A DNA stretch of 14,542 bases, taken from positions 1-14,542 of the forward strand of contig JAZLLX010000007.1 of assembly GCA_045598345.1 (NCBI GenBank), read 5' to 3'. Positions 1 to 5,897 of the stretch are shown piece by piece. The notes under the pieces are model-generated. The model was not told where the DNA came from. It made no database searches and saw only the letters and a program-made list of their open reading frames with translations. Each line of letters opens with the position of its first letter. The first letter of the stretch is position 1. Made by a program: the position numbers and the translations under genes. This DNA comes from Phascolarctobacterium_B sp045598345. Its GTDB lineage: Bacteria > Bacillota > Negativicutes > Acidaminococcales > Acidaminococcaceae.

Positions 1-142
1 TTATACGGATAATGGCATGCTTTTTCAAAAATATAAAAAACATATTTGTCATAATAATGTTGTCATGCGGAAACTATGATATAACGTTGTTTGGCAGATA
101 ATTTCAGATGTTTTTACCCACACATTCTGATGATGAGCCATA

Positions 143-177
143 ATTATTCATTATTAATCATTAATTATTAATTAGAA
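143..177 (-). repeat. Heptad repeat array upstream of glmM
   Basis: Five consecutive 7-bp units (ATTATTC, ATTATTA, ATCATTA, ATTATTA, ATTAGAA) lie just before the glmM ribosome binding site. On the minus strand the array runs into ATTATGG, the start of the module that follows other arrays in this window, but the GTTCC part is missing, so this is a partial copy. The rest of 1-194 holds no gene. A TTGTCA box at 60-65 with a TATAAC box at 80-85 could be a poor promoter with a short spacer, but I do not trust it. Confidence 0.55.
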
Positions 178-194
178 ATAGCGAGGAATAAATT

Positions 195-1541
195 ATGAGC
201 AGAATGTTTGGTACGGATGGTGTACGGGGTGTGGCGAATGTGGAACTGACCCCGGAACTGGCATTCAAACTTGGCTTCGCTGCCGCCACTTATTTTGGCA
301 GAGAAGTGAAACAACCTAAAATTTTAATCGGCCGTGATACACGGCGTAGCGGTGTAATGCTGGAATGTGCTTTGGTGGCAGGCATTTGCAGTGCGGGCGG
401 TAATGCCCATTCTTTGGGAACAATCTGTACCCCTGCCGTAAGTTATCTTACGCCTGTTGCCGGTGCTCAGGCAGGGGTAGTGATTTCCGCCAGCCATAAT
501 CCTTTTGAAGATAACGGCATCAAATTTTTCAGTTCCAGCGGCCACAAATTGCCGGATGCGGTGGAAGACGAAATAGAAGAACTGGTACATACCCCCATTG
601 ATTACAGCAAGGCGCCCAGCGGCAGCAGCGTGGGGAAACTCTTTTATGAATACAATATGGCCACCAAATATGTGGAGCATATTATCAATACGGCAACCAC
701 CAATTTGCGTGGCCTGAAAGTGGTGCTGGATTGCAGTAATGGCGCCAACAGTGAGATTGCACCTGTAATTTTGCGTTCTTTGGGTGCGGATGTAACGGTA
801 ATTTTTGACAGACCGGACGGGGATAATATCAACAACGGTTGCGGTTCCACCCATTTGGAAGCATTGCAGAAAAAGGTCTTGGAAGTGGGGGCAAACTTGG
901 GCATTGCCAATGACGGGGATGCGGACAGATGCTTGGCGGTGGATGAAAACGGGATGGCATTGGACGGGGACCAGATTATGTTGATTTGTGCTTTGGAATT
1001 GCAAAAGCAACACAAATTGCATGACAATACCTTGGTAACAACGGTTATGAGCAATATCGGCTTGCACAAGGCCTTGGCGGACCATGGCTGCCGCAGTGTG
1101 AAAACGGCGGTTGGTGACCGTTATGTTTTGGAAGAGATGCTGAAGAATAATTACAGCATTGGCGGGGAGCAAAGCGGACACATTATTTTCCGTGAATTTG
1201 CAACTACGGGTGACGGCATTTTGACAGCAGTACAACTGATGTGTGCCATGATAAACAACAACAAGACGCTTAGCGAACTGGCTAATCTTATGGTCAAATA
1301 TCCGCAAGTATTGGTCAATGTGCGGGTTAAGGACAAAACGGGTTGGGAGGACAACCAGGCGATAAAAGACATTATTGAGAAATTTAGTCAGGAATTGGGG
1401 AATGACGGACAAATATTAGTCCGTGCCAGCGGGACGGAATCCTTGATTCGCATTATGGCGGAAGGCCCCGACCAAACACGGCTTGACTACATCGCCAATG
1501 AGATTGCGAATGTGGTGAGGGAGGAGCTTAGTTCCAATTAA
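195..1541 (+). CDS. glmM: Phosphoglucosamine mutase GlmM
   Basis: GlmM converts glucosamine-6-phosphate to glucosamine-1-phosphate in the cytoplasm, on the path to UDP-GlcNAc, peptidoglycan and other envelope sugars. The 448-aa length is normal for the family. Visible landmarks are the N-terminal MFGTDGVRG motif (residues 4-12), the phosphoserine loop ISASHNP with the catalytic serine at about residue 100, the metal-binding loop NDGDADR (239-245; Asp240, 242 and 244), the sugar-binding GEQSGH (324-329) and the phosphate-binding RASGTESLIRI (410-420). A GCGAGGAA ribosome binding site lies seven bases before the ATG. In Firmicutes glmM often follows cdaA and cdaR, but the upstream DNA is outside the window. 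Its codon use is more GC-rich than that of the genes further right, consistent with a resident core gene. The stop codon is already part of a heptad repeat array. Confidence 0.97.
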   Translation: MSRMFGTDGVRGVANVELTPELAFKLGFAAATYFGREVKQPKILIGRDTRRSGVMLECALVAGICSAGGNAHSLGTICTPAVSYLTPVAGAQAGVVISASHNPFEDNGIKFFSSSGHKLPDAVEDEIEELVHTPIDYSKAPSGSSVGKLFYEYNMATKYVEHIINTATTNLRGLKVVLDCSNGANSEIAPVILRSLGADVTVIFDRPDGDNINNGCGSTHLEALQKKVLEVGANLGIANDGDADRCLAVDENGMALDGDQIMLICALELQKQHKLHDNTLVTTVMSNIGLHKALADHGCRSVKTAVGDRYVLEEMLKNNYSIGGEQSGHIIFREFATTGDGILTAVQLMCAMINNNKTLSELANLMVKYPQVLVNVRVKDKTGWEDNQAIKDIIEKFSQELGNDGQILVRASGTESLIRIMAEGPDQTRLDYIANEIANVVREELSSN

Positions 1542-1593
1542 TAATTAATAATGAATAATGAATAATTATGGTAAAAAGTTCCTGTGATTATAG
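1538..1593 (+). repeat. Heptad array plus GTTCC module, copy after glmM
   Basis: Four 7-bp units (TTAATAA twice, TGAATAA twice; 1538-1565) begin on the glmM stop codon and run into TTATGG. Six bases then separate TGG from GTTCCTGTGATTATAG (1578-1593). This is the best-preserved copy of the module that recurs across the window. Confidence 0.8.
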
Positions 1594-1599
1594 TAGGAA

Positions 1600-1656
1600 A
1601 GTCGGCATAGTGCGAAAGTACCCTCTCCTTGGGGAGAGGGGCAGGGGTGTGGGGAA
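1600..1656 (+). repeat. Dispersed repeat with CCCTCTCC hairpin
   Basis: The segment from GTCGGCATAGTGCGAAAGTA to the GGTGTGGGGAAAA end is closely matched at 4219-4281. It contains the inverted repeat CCCTCTCC (1621-1628) and GGAGAGGG (1633-1640) with a 4-nt loop. No T-run follows, so it is more likely an intergenic palindromic repeat than a terminator. Similar CCTCCCC-type hairpins are widespread in Firmicute intergenic DNA. Confidence 0.7.
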
Positions 1657-1667
1657 AAGTACGATAA

Positions 1668-1729
1668 GAATAAATGTCAAAGAACAAAGAGCAAAGAACA
1701 AATATGGTAGGTAGTTCCTGTGATTATAG
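1668..1729 (+). repeat. Heptad array (GAACAAA type) plus GTTCC module
   Basis: Units TGTCAAA, GAACAAA, GAGCAAA, GAACAAA (1675-1702) are followed by TATGGTAGGTA and GTTCCTGTGATTATAG (1714-1729). Bases 1668-1720 recur without change at 3144-3196, immediately before the RhuM-Fic gene. Confidence 0.8.
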
Positions 1730-1754
1730 TTGGGAAGTTGAGGGTTGAGTAACC

Positions 1755-1904
1755 TCCCTCCGTTGAGGGAGGGGGACCGTCGGTAGTTTTTCGGTGGACG
1801 GTGGAGGGAGCGATTAGGCAGTGACAAAGTTTTCTGCGTAATCCGCACCCCCAGTCGCCTTTCTGTGTTCCTTTACACGCCAGCCCCCGCAAAGGCGGGG
1901 GCTA
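1755..1904 (+). repeat. Composite GC-rich intergenic repeat
   Basis: In order: a CCTCCCTC/GAGGGAGG hairpin around 1757-1776 running into GGGGGACCG; a conserved block at 1810-1858 that recurs at 12169-12209 and 13638-13686; and a hairpin with a 9-bp perfect stem, AGCCCCCGC (1882-1890) and GCGGGGGCT (1895-1903), repeated at 12233-12254. The same order recurs in the other spacers, so this is a dispersed composite element. I see no credible gene in 1542-2028; the overlapping minus-strand frames are low-complexity translations of these repeats. Confidence 0.75.
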
Positions 1905-1909
1905 CTCAT

Positions 1910-1925
1910 GTTCCTGTGATTATAG
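1910..1925 (+). repeat. GTTCC module, third copy after glmM
   Basis: An exact copy of GTTCCTGTGATTATAG without a heptad array in front. It directly abuts the terminator hairpin upstream of the RhuM gene. Confidence 0.75.
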
Positions 1926-1959
1926 CAGTCAACAAATTATTTGTTGGCTGTTTTTGTTT
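1926..1959 (+). terminator. Rho-independent terminator
   Basis: An 11-bp stem, CAGTCAACAAA (1926-1936) with TTTGTTGGCTG (1940-1950), contains one G-T wobble and a 3-nt loop, and is followed by TTTTTGTTT. It would end transcripts coming from glmM and insulate the RhuM gene. Confidence 0.75.
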
Positions 1960-1983
1960 ATCGGGGATATTTTGTGGTATAAT
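1954..1983 (+). promoter_or_regulatory. Promoter of the RhuM gene
   Basis: A TTGTTT box (1954-1959), an 18-bp spacer and TATAAT (1978-1983) preceded by TGG (an extended -10) lie 46 bp before the ATG at 2029. The -35 box overlaps the T-run of the preceding terminator. Confidence 0.65.
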
Positions 1984-2028
1984 ATCTAAAAAATTCTTGT
2001 GGATTTTCTCTACAAAGGAGATTACATA

Positions 2029-3084
2029 ATGACAAAAAAACAAGTTAAAGATATTATTCGGTCTTCTGCAGCAGAGTATTTAACTTTTATTACCGCACAA
2101 GGTGAGAGTGATGTAAATGCTATTTATGCGGATGAAAATGTTTGGCTTACTCAGAAGATGATGGGGGTGCTGTATGATGTTGGTTTGCCGACTATAGTAC
2201 ATCATCTTGAAACAATTTACGGTGATGGAGAATTGCTTCAGGAGGCAACTATTCGAAATTTTCGAATAGTTCAAAATGAAGGTTCCCGTCAAGTTACAAG
2301 AGATGTGAAACACTATAATTTACAAGCAATTATTGCTGTTGGGTTTAAGGTCAATTCAGCAAGGGCAGTACAATTCCGTAGGTGGGCAAATGGCATTATT
2401 CAGGAATTTACCGTCAAAGGTTTTGCTATGGATGATGAACGGCTGAAGAATGGTGGTACGGTTCTGACAAAGGACTATTTTGAAGAGCAGTTAGAACGTG
2501 TCAGGGAAATCCGACTTTCGGAACGGCGGTTTTATCAAAAAATAACGGATATTTATGCTACCAGTATTGATTATGATGTAAATGCAAAAACCACCCAACT
2601 CTTTTTTGCCAAGGTACAAAATCAACTTCACTGGGCTATTCATGGCGAAACGGCAGCGGAGGTAATTGTCCATAGGGCAGACAGCAATAAACCTCATATG
2701 GGATTACAAACATGGAAAGATGCACCCAAGGGGAAAATACAGAAATTTGATGTGGTTGTTGCCAAAAACTATCTTACGGCAGAGGAATTAAAGGCCATGA
2801 GTTTAATTGTAAGTGCTTATCTTGATTTGGCGGAAGATATGGCTTTACGTCATATTCCTATGACAATGGAGGACTGGGCAAAACAGTTTGAGGGAGTTTT
2901 GCGGTTGACCCGCAAAGAAGTACTAAATGATGCAGGCAAAATTTCTGCTGATATTGCAAGAAGACACGCTTTGAATGAGTTTGAAAAATACCGTATCAAG
3001 CAGGACTCATTGTATCAAAGTGATTTTGATAGAATTTTGCTTGAGAATGAAAGTGAGGATAAAGAGCAAATAATCAAAGAGTAA
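2029..3084 (+). CDS. RhuM family protein
   Basis: A 351-aa protein of the virulence-associated RhuM family, named after a Salmonella pathogenicity-island gene; the biochemical function is not established. The ATG at 2029 is chosen because AAAGGAG (2014-2020) lies just before it; an in-frame start at 1999 has no such site. The N-terminal half holds the family core: VWLTQKMMGVLY (38-49), the predicted helix PTIVHHLETIY (54-64), HYNLQAIIAVGFKVNS (95-110) and FRRWANGII (116-124). A longer helical C-terminal region (about 140-351) has no Fic motif, unlike the next gene. The two are paralogous in their first ~120 residues. The gene has its own promoter and terminator-insulated start, and spacers full of repeats on both sides. 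A toxin-like or DNA-binding role is guesswork. An 11-bp-arm palindrome lies at codons 74-81. Confidence 0.85.
   Translation: MTKKQVKDIIRSSAAEYLTFITAQGESDVNAIYADENVWLTQKMMGVLYDVGLPTIVHHLETIYGDGELLQEATIRNFRIVQNEGSRQVTRDVKHYNLQAIIAVGFKVNSARAVQFRRWANGIIQEFTVKGFAMDDERLKNGGTVLTKDYFEEQLERVREIRLSERRFYQKITDIYATSIDYDVNAKTTQLFFAKVQNQLHWAIHGETAAEVIVHRADSNKPHMGLQTWKDAPKGKIQKFDVVVAKNYLTAEELKAMSLIVSAYLDLAEDMALRHIPMTMEDWAKQFEGVLRLTRKEVLNDAGKISADIARRHALNEFEKYRIKQDSLYQSDFDRILLENESEDKEQIIKE
2248..2270. repeat. Intragenic palindrome in the RhuM gene
   Basis: ACTATTCGAAA and TTTCGAATAGT are perfect 11-bp inverted arms around a single T. It lies in the RhuM core, shortly before the HYNLQAII motif. A comparable palindrome sits in the equivalent part of the next gene at 3411-3439; both share the core TCGAAATTTTCGA. 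Confidence 0.8.
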
Positions 3085-3091
3085 TTAAGGG

Positions 3092-3126
3092 GAATTAGAA
3101 ATTAGTAATTAGTAATTAGCAATTAG
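3092..3126 (+). repeat. Heptad array after the RhuM gene
   Basis: Five units of the form NAATTAG (GAATTAG, AAATTAG, TAATTAG, TAATTAG, CAATTAG) begin eight bases after the RhuM stop. No GTTCC module follows directly; instead a second array starts at 3151. Confidence 0.75.
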
Positions 3127-3143
3127 GCAGATACCTTATCAAG

Positions 3144-3205
3144 GAATAAATGTCAAAGAACAAAGAGCAAAGAACAAATATGGTAGGTAGTTCCTGGGAT
3201 TATAT
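3144..3205 (+). repeat. Heptad array (GAACAAA type) plus GTTCC module, copy 2
   Basis: Bases 3144-3196 are identical to 1668-1720. The module reads GTTCCTGGGATTATAT (3190-3205), slightly diverged from the consensus. It ends 17 bases before the next start codon, so it supplies the immediate upstream region of the RhuM-Fic gene. Confidence 0.8.
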
Positions 3206-3222
3206 AGAGTTGGTGGTGTAAA

Positions 3223-4170
3223 ATGAAAAAAATAGATAAAGAACTTATAACATTTACAGATAGTGGTTTGGAATTGGCGGTAACGGTTACGCCTGAAAAA
3301 GAAACCGTGTGGCTGACACAGGCACAAATGAGCGAGCTTTTTGATACGGCCCGTTCTTCTATTGCATATCACATTGGAAAAATATTTGCGGAAAAGGAAT
3401 TGGATAAAAGTACTTCTGTCGAAATTTTCGACAGAAGTATGAATTCACGTCCGCCTAAATTCTATAATTTAGATGTAATAATTTCGGTGGGTTATCGTGT
3501 AAAATCCCAAAGAGGAGTTGTTTTTCGCAAATGGGCGACTTCGGTATTAAGAGAGTATCTGCAAAAAGGATATGCAGTTAATGAAAAACGCTTACAGGCA
3601 TTACAAAAAACTGTTGAAATAGAATCACGCATTATTGCCGGTATGGCAGATATTGATGCAGGGGATGTTTTACGGGTGGTGAACGAATATGAAACTGCAT
3701 TTATGCTTTTGGACGATTATGACCACCAGTGCGTAGTTAAGCCAAAAGGCAATTTGGCGACATACCGTTTGCAATATCAAGAGTGTAAAGACCTTATTGC
3801 CAAAATGGATTTTTGCAAAGAATCAGCAATTTTCGGGACGGAAAAAGAAATTGGCAAACTGGATGGAATAATAGCGGCTATTTATCAAAGTGCTTTTGGT
3901 AAGGATGTATATCCTTCGGTTGAGGAAAAAGCGGCAAATTTGTTGTATTTCCTTGTTAAAGACCATCCTTTTAATGACGGATGTAAAAGGATTGCGGCGG
4001 CATTGTTTTTATTTTTTCTCAATAAAAATAATATGCTCATAAAAAGCAACGGGAATAAATTGCTCAGCAATAGTGCATTGGTGGCAATAACATTGATGAT
4101 TGCGGAATCAAGGGCAGAGGAAAAGGATATTATTGTTAAGGTAATAATGAATTTTTTGCAGTGGGAATAA
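3223..4170 (+). CDS. RhuM-Fic fusion protein (Fic/Doc family)
   Basis: A 315-aa protein with an N-terminal RhuM domain (about 1-125: VWLTQAQMSELF 29-40, FYNLDVIISVGYRVKSQRG 80-98, FRKWATSVLREYL 101-113) and a C-terminal Fic/Doc domain (about 160-315) carrying HPFNDGCKR (248-256). Fic proteins usually transfer AMP or another nucleotide or phosphate group to target proteins, and Doc members act as toxins; the substrate here is unknown. The usual Asn of HxFx(D/E)GN(K/R)R is Cys251. I believe this variant occurs in RhuM-Fic relatives, so it need not mean loss of activity. The ribosome binding site is weak (GGTGGTG, 3211-3217) and no clear promoter is visible, so read-through from the RhuM gene is possible. 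No obvious antitoxin gene lies next to it. A 14-bp-arm palindrome covers codons 63-73. Confidence 0.88.
   Translation: MKKIDKELITFTDSGLELAVTVTPEKETVWLTQAQMSELFDTARSSIAYHIGKIFAEKELDKSTSVEIFDRSMNSRPPKFYNLDVIISVGYRVKSQRGVVFRKWATSVLREYLQKGYAVNEKRLQALQKTVEIESRIIAGMADIDAGDVLRVVNEYETAFMLLDDYDHQCVVKPKGNLATYRLQYQECKDLIAKMDFCKESAIFGTEKEIGKLDGIIAAIYQSAFGKDVYPSVEEKAANLLYFLVKDHPFNDGCKRIAAALFLFFLNKNNMLIKSNGNKLLSNSALVAITLMIAESRAEEKDIIVKVIMNFLQWE
3411..3439. repeat. Intragenic palindrome in the RhuM-Fic gene
   Basis: TACTTCTGTCGAAA and TTTCGACAGAAGTA are perfect 14-bp inverted arms around a single T. It encodes residues 63-73, between the N-terminal helix-rich part and the FYNLDVII motif. The core TCGAAATTTTCGA is shared with the palindrome at 2248-2270, while the outer arm bases differ yet stay self-complementary. 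Confidence 0.85.
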
Positions 4171-4192
4171 CATCCGGTTGATTATATTTTAG

Positions 4193-4281
4193 GTATCAGG
4201 TTTCAGGTTTCAGGGAAGGTTGGCATAGTGCGAAAGTTTTCCCTCTTCTTGGGGAGAGGGAATTAAAGGGTGTGGGGAAAC
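4193..4281 (+). repeat. Heptad array (GTTTCAG type) and CCCTCTTC hairpin repeat
   Basis: Units GTATCAG, GTTTCAG, GTTTCAG (4193-4213) are followed by a near copy of 1600-1656, with hairpin arms CCCTCTTC (4241-4248) and GGAGAGGG (4253-4260). Upstream, GGTTGATTATA (4177-4187) resembles the tail of the GTTCC module. Confidence 0.65.
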
Positions 4282-4314
4282 ATTGGATTACGCTGACGCT
4301 AATGAAAAGATAAA

Positions 4315-4420
4315 AACTTAAAGCTTAAAGTTATGGAAAAATGTTCCTTTGATTATAGCAGGGGAGTAGGCATAGCGAGAACTCTTGCCCTCTTTTCTAA
4401 AGAGGGGGGACCGCTTGCGG
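4315..4420 (+). repeat. Heptad array (CTTAA type), GTTCC module and hairpin
   Basis: Units AACTTAA and AGCTTAA (4315-4328) lead into TTATGGAAAAAT and GTTCCTTTGATTATAG (4343-4358), with the standard six bases between TGG and GTTCC. A diverged GGCATAGCG segment and a CCCTCTTT hairpin (starting at 4388) with GGGGGACCG follow, as in the other composite repeats. Confidence 0.7.
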
Positions 4421-4548
4421 TGGGAGTTTTTGCATTATAACGAAAACTTCAAATAGAATATAAAATACGAGAGAAGTGAAAAGCAGTTTATGAATGCTTC
4501 GCATAATGCAAAAACACCCGTCTGCCCTTTTGTTCCTGTGGGCAGCCA

Positions 4549-4600
4549 CCCTCTTCAAGAAGAGGGAAAAGAAGTTCGCACTATGCGGACTTTTTTATTT
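4549..4600 (+). terminator. Tandem hairpins with a T-run, probable terminator
   Basis: The first hairpin has arms CCCTCTTC (4549-4556) and GAAGAGGG (4559-4566). The second has a 9-bp stem, AAGTTCGCA (4572-4580) and TGCGGACTT (4584-4592) with one wobble and a CTA loop, followed by TTTTATTT, the form of an intrinsic terminator. It may end the RhuM-Fic transcript. Small frames across 4490-4702 read through these hairpins and are not credible genes. Confidence 0.55.
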
Positions 4601-4643
4601 CAATCTTTATTTCGCTTTTCACTCAGCGTTAAAAAGCATTCAA

Positions 4644-4717
4644 AACAGCAAAATCTTATTTTTAATCTGTCAACATATTTGGTAAATCTGTTGACAGATT
4701 GAAAATCACTTTTCACG
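4644..4717. repeat. 74-nt hairpin-bearing unit, copy 1
   Basis: It starts AACAGCAAAAT and ends with AAAATCACTTTTCACG. Between these lies a perfect 12-bp inverted repeat, AATCTGTCAACA (4664-4675) and TGTTGACAGATT (4689-4700), with a 13-nt spacer. Copy 2 lies 187 bp further on with the same ends and length but a different hairpin sequence. No gene is evident in 4171-4948; this stretch holds repeats, hairpins and these two units. Confidence 0.7.
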
Positions 4718-4830
4718 CTTTTAATTGCGTTTTTTTGAAGAGTGATTTTAGTGGTGAGAGTGAAGAGAGGAGAGAAAAGAATTTGAAAGAAGTTCTTTGC
4801 GATTAGAGCGGGAGAAAATTTTTCGTTAAA

Positions 4831-4904
4831 AACAGCAAAATTGCAAAATCAAAATGACGATATTTTGATACAGAATAACGTCATTTTAAAAATCAATTTT
4901 CACG
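4831..4904. repeat. 74-nt hairpin-bearing unit, copy 2
   Basis: It starts with the same 11 bases as copy 1, and 15 of its last 17 bases match. The hairpin arms are AAAATGACG (4851-4859) and CGTCATTTT (4879-4887). The outer edges of both arms fall at the same unit positions (21 and 57) as in copy 1 although the sequences are unrelated. It lies about 45 bp beyond the stop of the minus-strand operon and could also serve as its terminator. Confidence 0.65.
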
Positions 4905-4948
4905 ATTTTTTCAGTTTTGAGTGAGAGATTTTTTTTGAAATGAAGGAT

Positions 4949-5191
4949 TTATTCAATCGCTTTCGTTTTTTCTCTTTGTGCCAGTAATTCCTGTCTAAAT
5001 TTATTCAGTTTCTTTTTTGTTTTCATTTTATTGGTTGTTTCCACAATTTTTAAAGTGATGTAATATAGCAAAAATCCAATTAAAACAACACCCTTTCCAA
5101 AATTGGTCCATACTTGACTTCTGCTAAGGGTTCTTTTGTTGTCATGCCATTGAGTTAGTGTGTATAACAGGTCTTCATCTAATTTTGGCAT
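4949..5191 (-). CDS. Small membrane protein, third gene of the minus-strand operon
   Basis: An 80-aa protein of no family I recognise. It has an acidic N-terminus with D5-E-D-L-L-Y-T-L-T-Q-W15, one predicted membrane helix (GVVLIGFLLYYITLKIV, about residues 34-50) and a highly basic C-terminal tail, presumably cytoplasmic (KMKTKKKLNKFRQELLAQREK). An AGGAGGTG ribosome binding site lies upstream of the ATG at 5191, inside the preceding gene, and the start overlaps that gene by 17 nt, so translation is probably coupled. The first 15 residues match those of the 71-aa product at 8496-8711 at seven positions without gaps. It may be a membrane-anchored partner in the accessory locus; this is inference. 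Confidence 0.7.
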   Translation of the reverse strand: MPKLDEDLLYTLTQWHDNKRTLSRSQVWTNFGKGVVLIGFLLYYITLKIVETTNKMKTKKKLNKFRQELLAQREKTKAIE

Positions 5192-5345
5192 AATATTGTT
5201 TCACCTCCTTTTTTGTAAATTCCCCTTGTTGAACAAGAAGGTCTAATAATTCTTTATCTGACGGGATTTTTTTAGCGTTTGTATATCCGGCAGAAATTAC
5301 AATTATGAGGTATATGGCAATTAAGCCAATGAAGAAATAATCCAT
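5175..5345 (-). CDS. 56-aa membrane protein with SHOCT-like tail
   Basis: A short gene between its two operon partners. The 56-aa product starts MDYFFIGLIAIYLIIVISAG, an N-terminal membrane helix (about 4-20), followed by KELLDLLVQQGEFTKKEVKQ (31-50). That tail has the pattern of the SHOCT domain (short C-terminal helical hairpin: LxxLLxxGxITxxEF), which is thought to mediate oligomerisation. AAGGAAG precedes the ATG at 5345. Its end overlaps the next gene by 17 nt. The arrangement (membrane segment plus SHOCT-like tail, overlapping a small D-x-D-L-x-x-T-L-x-x-W gene) is repeated at 8099-8711. Confidence 0.65.
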   Translation of the reverse strand: MDYFFIGLIAIYLIIVISAGYTNAKKIPSDKELLDLLVQQGEFTKKEVKQYYAKIR

Positions 5346-5390
5346 TTCAACATCTTCCTTTCTGTTTTAAAATCAATTTATACATTGGGA

Positions 5391-5747
5391 CTATTTGTCA
5401 AAGAAATCCTTGAAAAACCAGTATGTTTCTAAAAGGTCTGGGAATTTGATGGTGGCATTATATTTTTTTTTCCAATAGTTGACAATTCTGTTTTTCTGTT
5501 CTTCTGATTGGAAAATCAAAATATTTTTTTTGTGAAATGCCTTGAAGTATATGCTTAGTTTGTCCCTGTTTTTTATCCTTTTTATTTCGGAAAGGTCTAA
5601 CTGGAAATTACCGCCTTGAGGGCGGCAAATGAACATTGTTTGATAATTCTCCACTTGGTCGCAATACAGTATTTCAGTTGATGCTTTGCAAGGGGATGCC
5701 ATAAGCATTAGGCATATACTCAGTGCCAATAGTTTTAGCGTTTTCAT
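5391..5747 (-). CDS. Exported protein of unknown function, first gene of the minus-strand operon
   Basis: A 118-aa protein with a clear Sec signal peptide: basic MKTLK, hydrophobic LLALSICLMLMA, then a likely cleavage near the SPCKA/S junction (about residue 22-23). The residue before the Cys is Pro, so a lipoprotein signal is unlikely. The mature part is about 95 aa, rich in Lys, Phe, Tyr and Ile, with two Cys residues near its start (C29 and C41). I recognise no family. An AGGAGG site lies just before the ATG at 5747. The gene is transcribed divergently from the WYL regulator, and the 20-bp palindrome at 5789-5808 covers its -35 region, so the regulator probably represses this operon. Confidence 0.7.
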   Translation of the reverse strand: MKTLKLLALSICLMLMASPCKASTEILYCDQVENYQTMFICRPQGGNFQLDLSEIKRIKNRDKLSIYFKAFHKKNILIFQSEEQKNRIVNYWKKKYNATIKFPDLLETYWFFKDFFDK

Positions 5748-5773
5748 AAATACCTCCTTGAAAATTTGATTTC

Positions 5774-5808
5774 ATTATACAATTCACAATGTCTAATTCA
5801 TTGGACAT
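5774..5808 (-). promoter_or_regulatory. Promoter and operator of the minus-strand operon
   Basis: The minus-strand -10 box TATAAT lies at 5779-5774. The -35 region (5802-5797) falls inside the palindrome ATGTCTAA (5789-5796), TTCA, TTGGACAT (5801-5808), which has one mismatch. This has the same half-site length, spacer length and distance to the -10 box as the operator in front of the WYL gene. Confidence 0.65.
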
Positions 5809-5843
5809 TAGGAAAGAAATTTATTTTGGAAAAAATTAGATTT

Positions 5844-5877
5844 ATGTTCAACCAATTGAACATAAATGTTGTATAAT
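5844..5877 (+). promoter_or_regulatory. Promoter and operator of the WYL regulator gene
   Basis: A palindrome, ATGTTCAA (5844-5851), CCAA, TTGAACAT (5856-5863), extends to perfect 11-bp arms (5841-5866). The -10 box TATAAT lies at 5872-5877 and the likely -35 box TTCAAC (5848-5853) lies inside the palindrome. Binding here would block transcription of 5898-6920, consistent with autoregulation. Confidence 0.65.
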
Positions 5878-5897
5878 ATATAAGGGAGGATAGAACT

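Noticed and set aside
324..1412. Long minus-strand open frame opposite glmM
   Set aside because: It is a mirror frame of a clear glmM gene, with no ribosome binding site and no recognisable protein features.
1588..1892. Minus-strand open frames in the spacer after glmM
   Set aside because: They translate the intergenic repeats and hairpins, giving low-complexity Pro/Arg/Ser-rich peptides, and the same peptides would arise at every repeat copy.
4490..4702. Two overlapping plus-strand open frames of 63 and 70 codons
   Set aside because: They run through a terminator-like hairpin pair and into the 74-nt unit, with no ribosome binding site.
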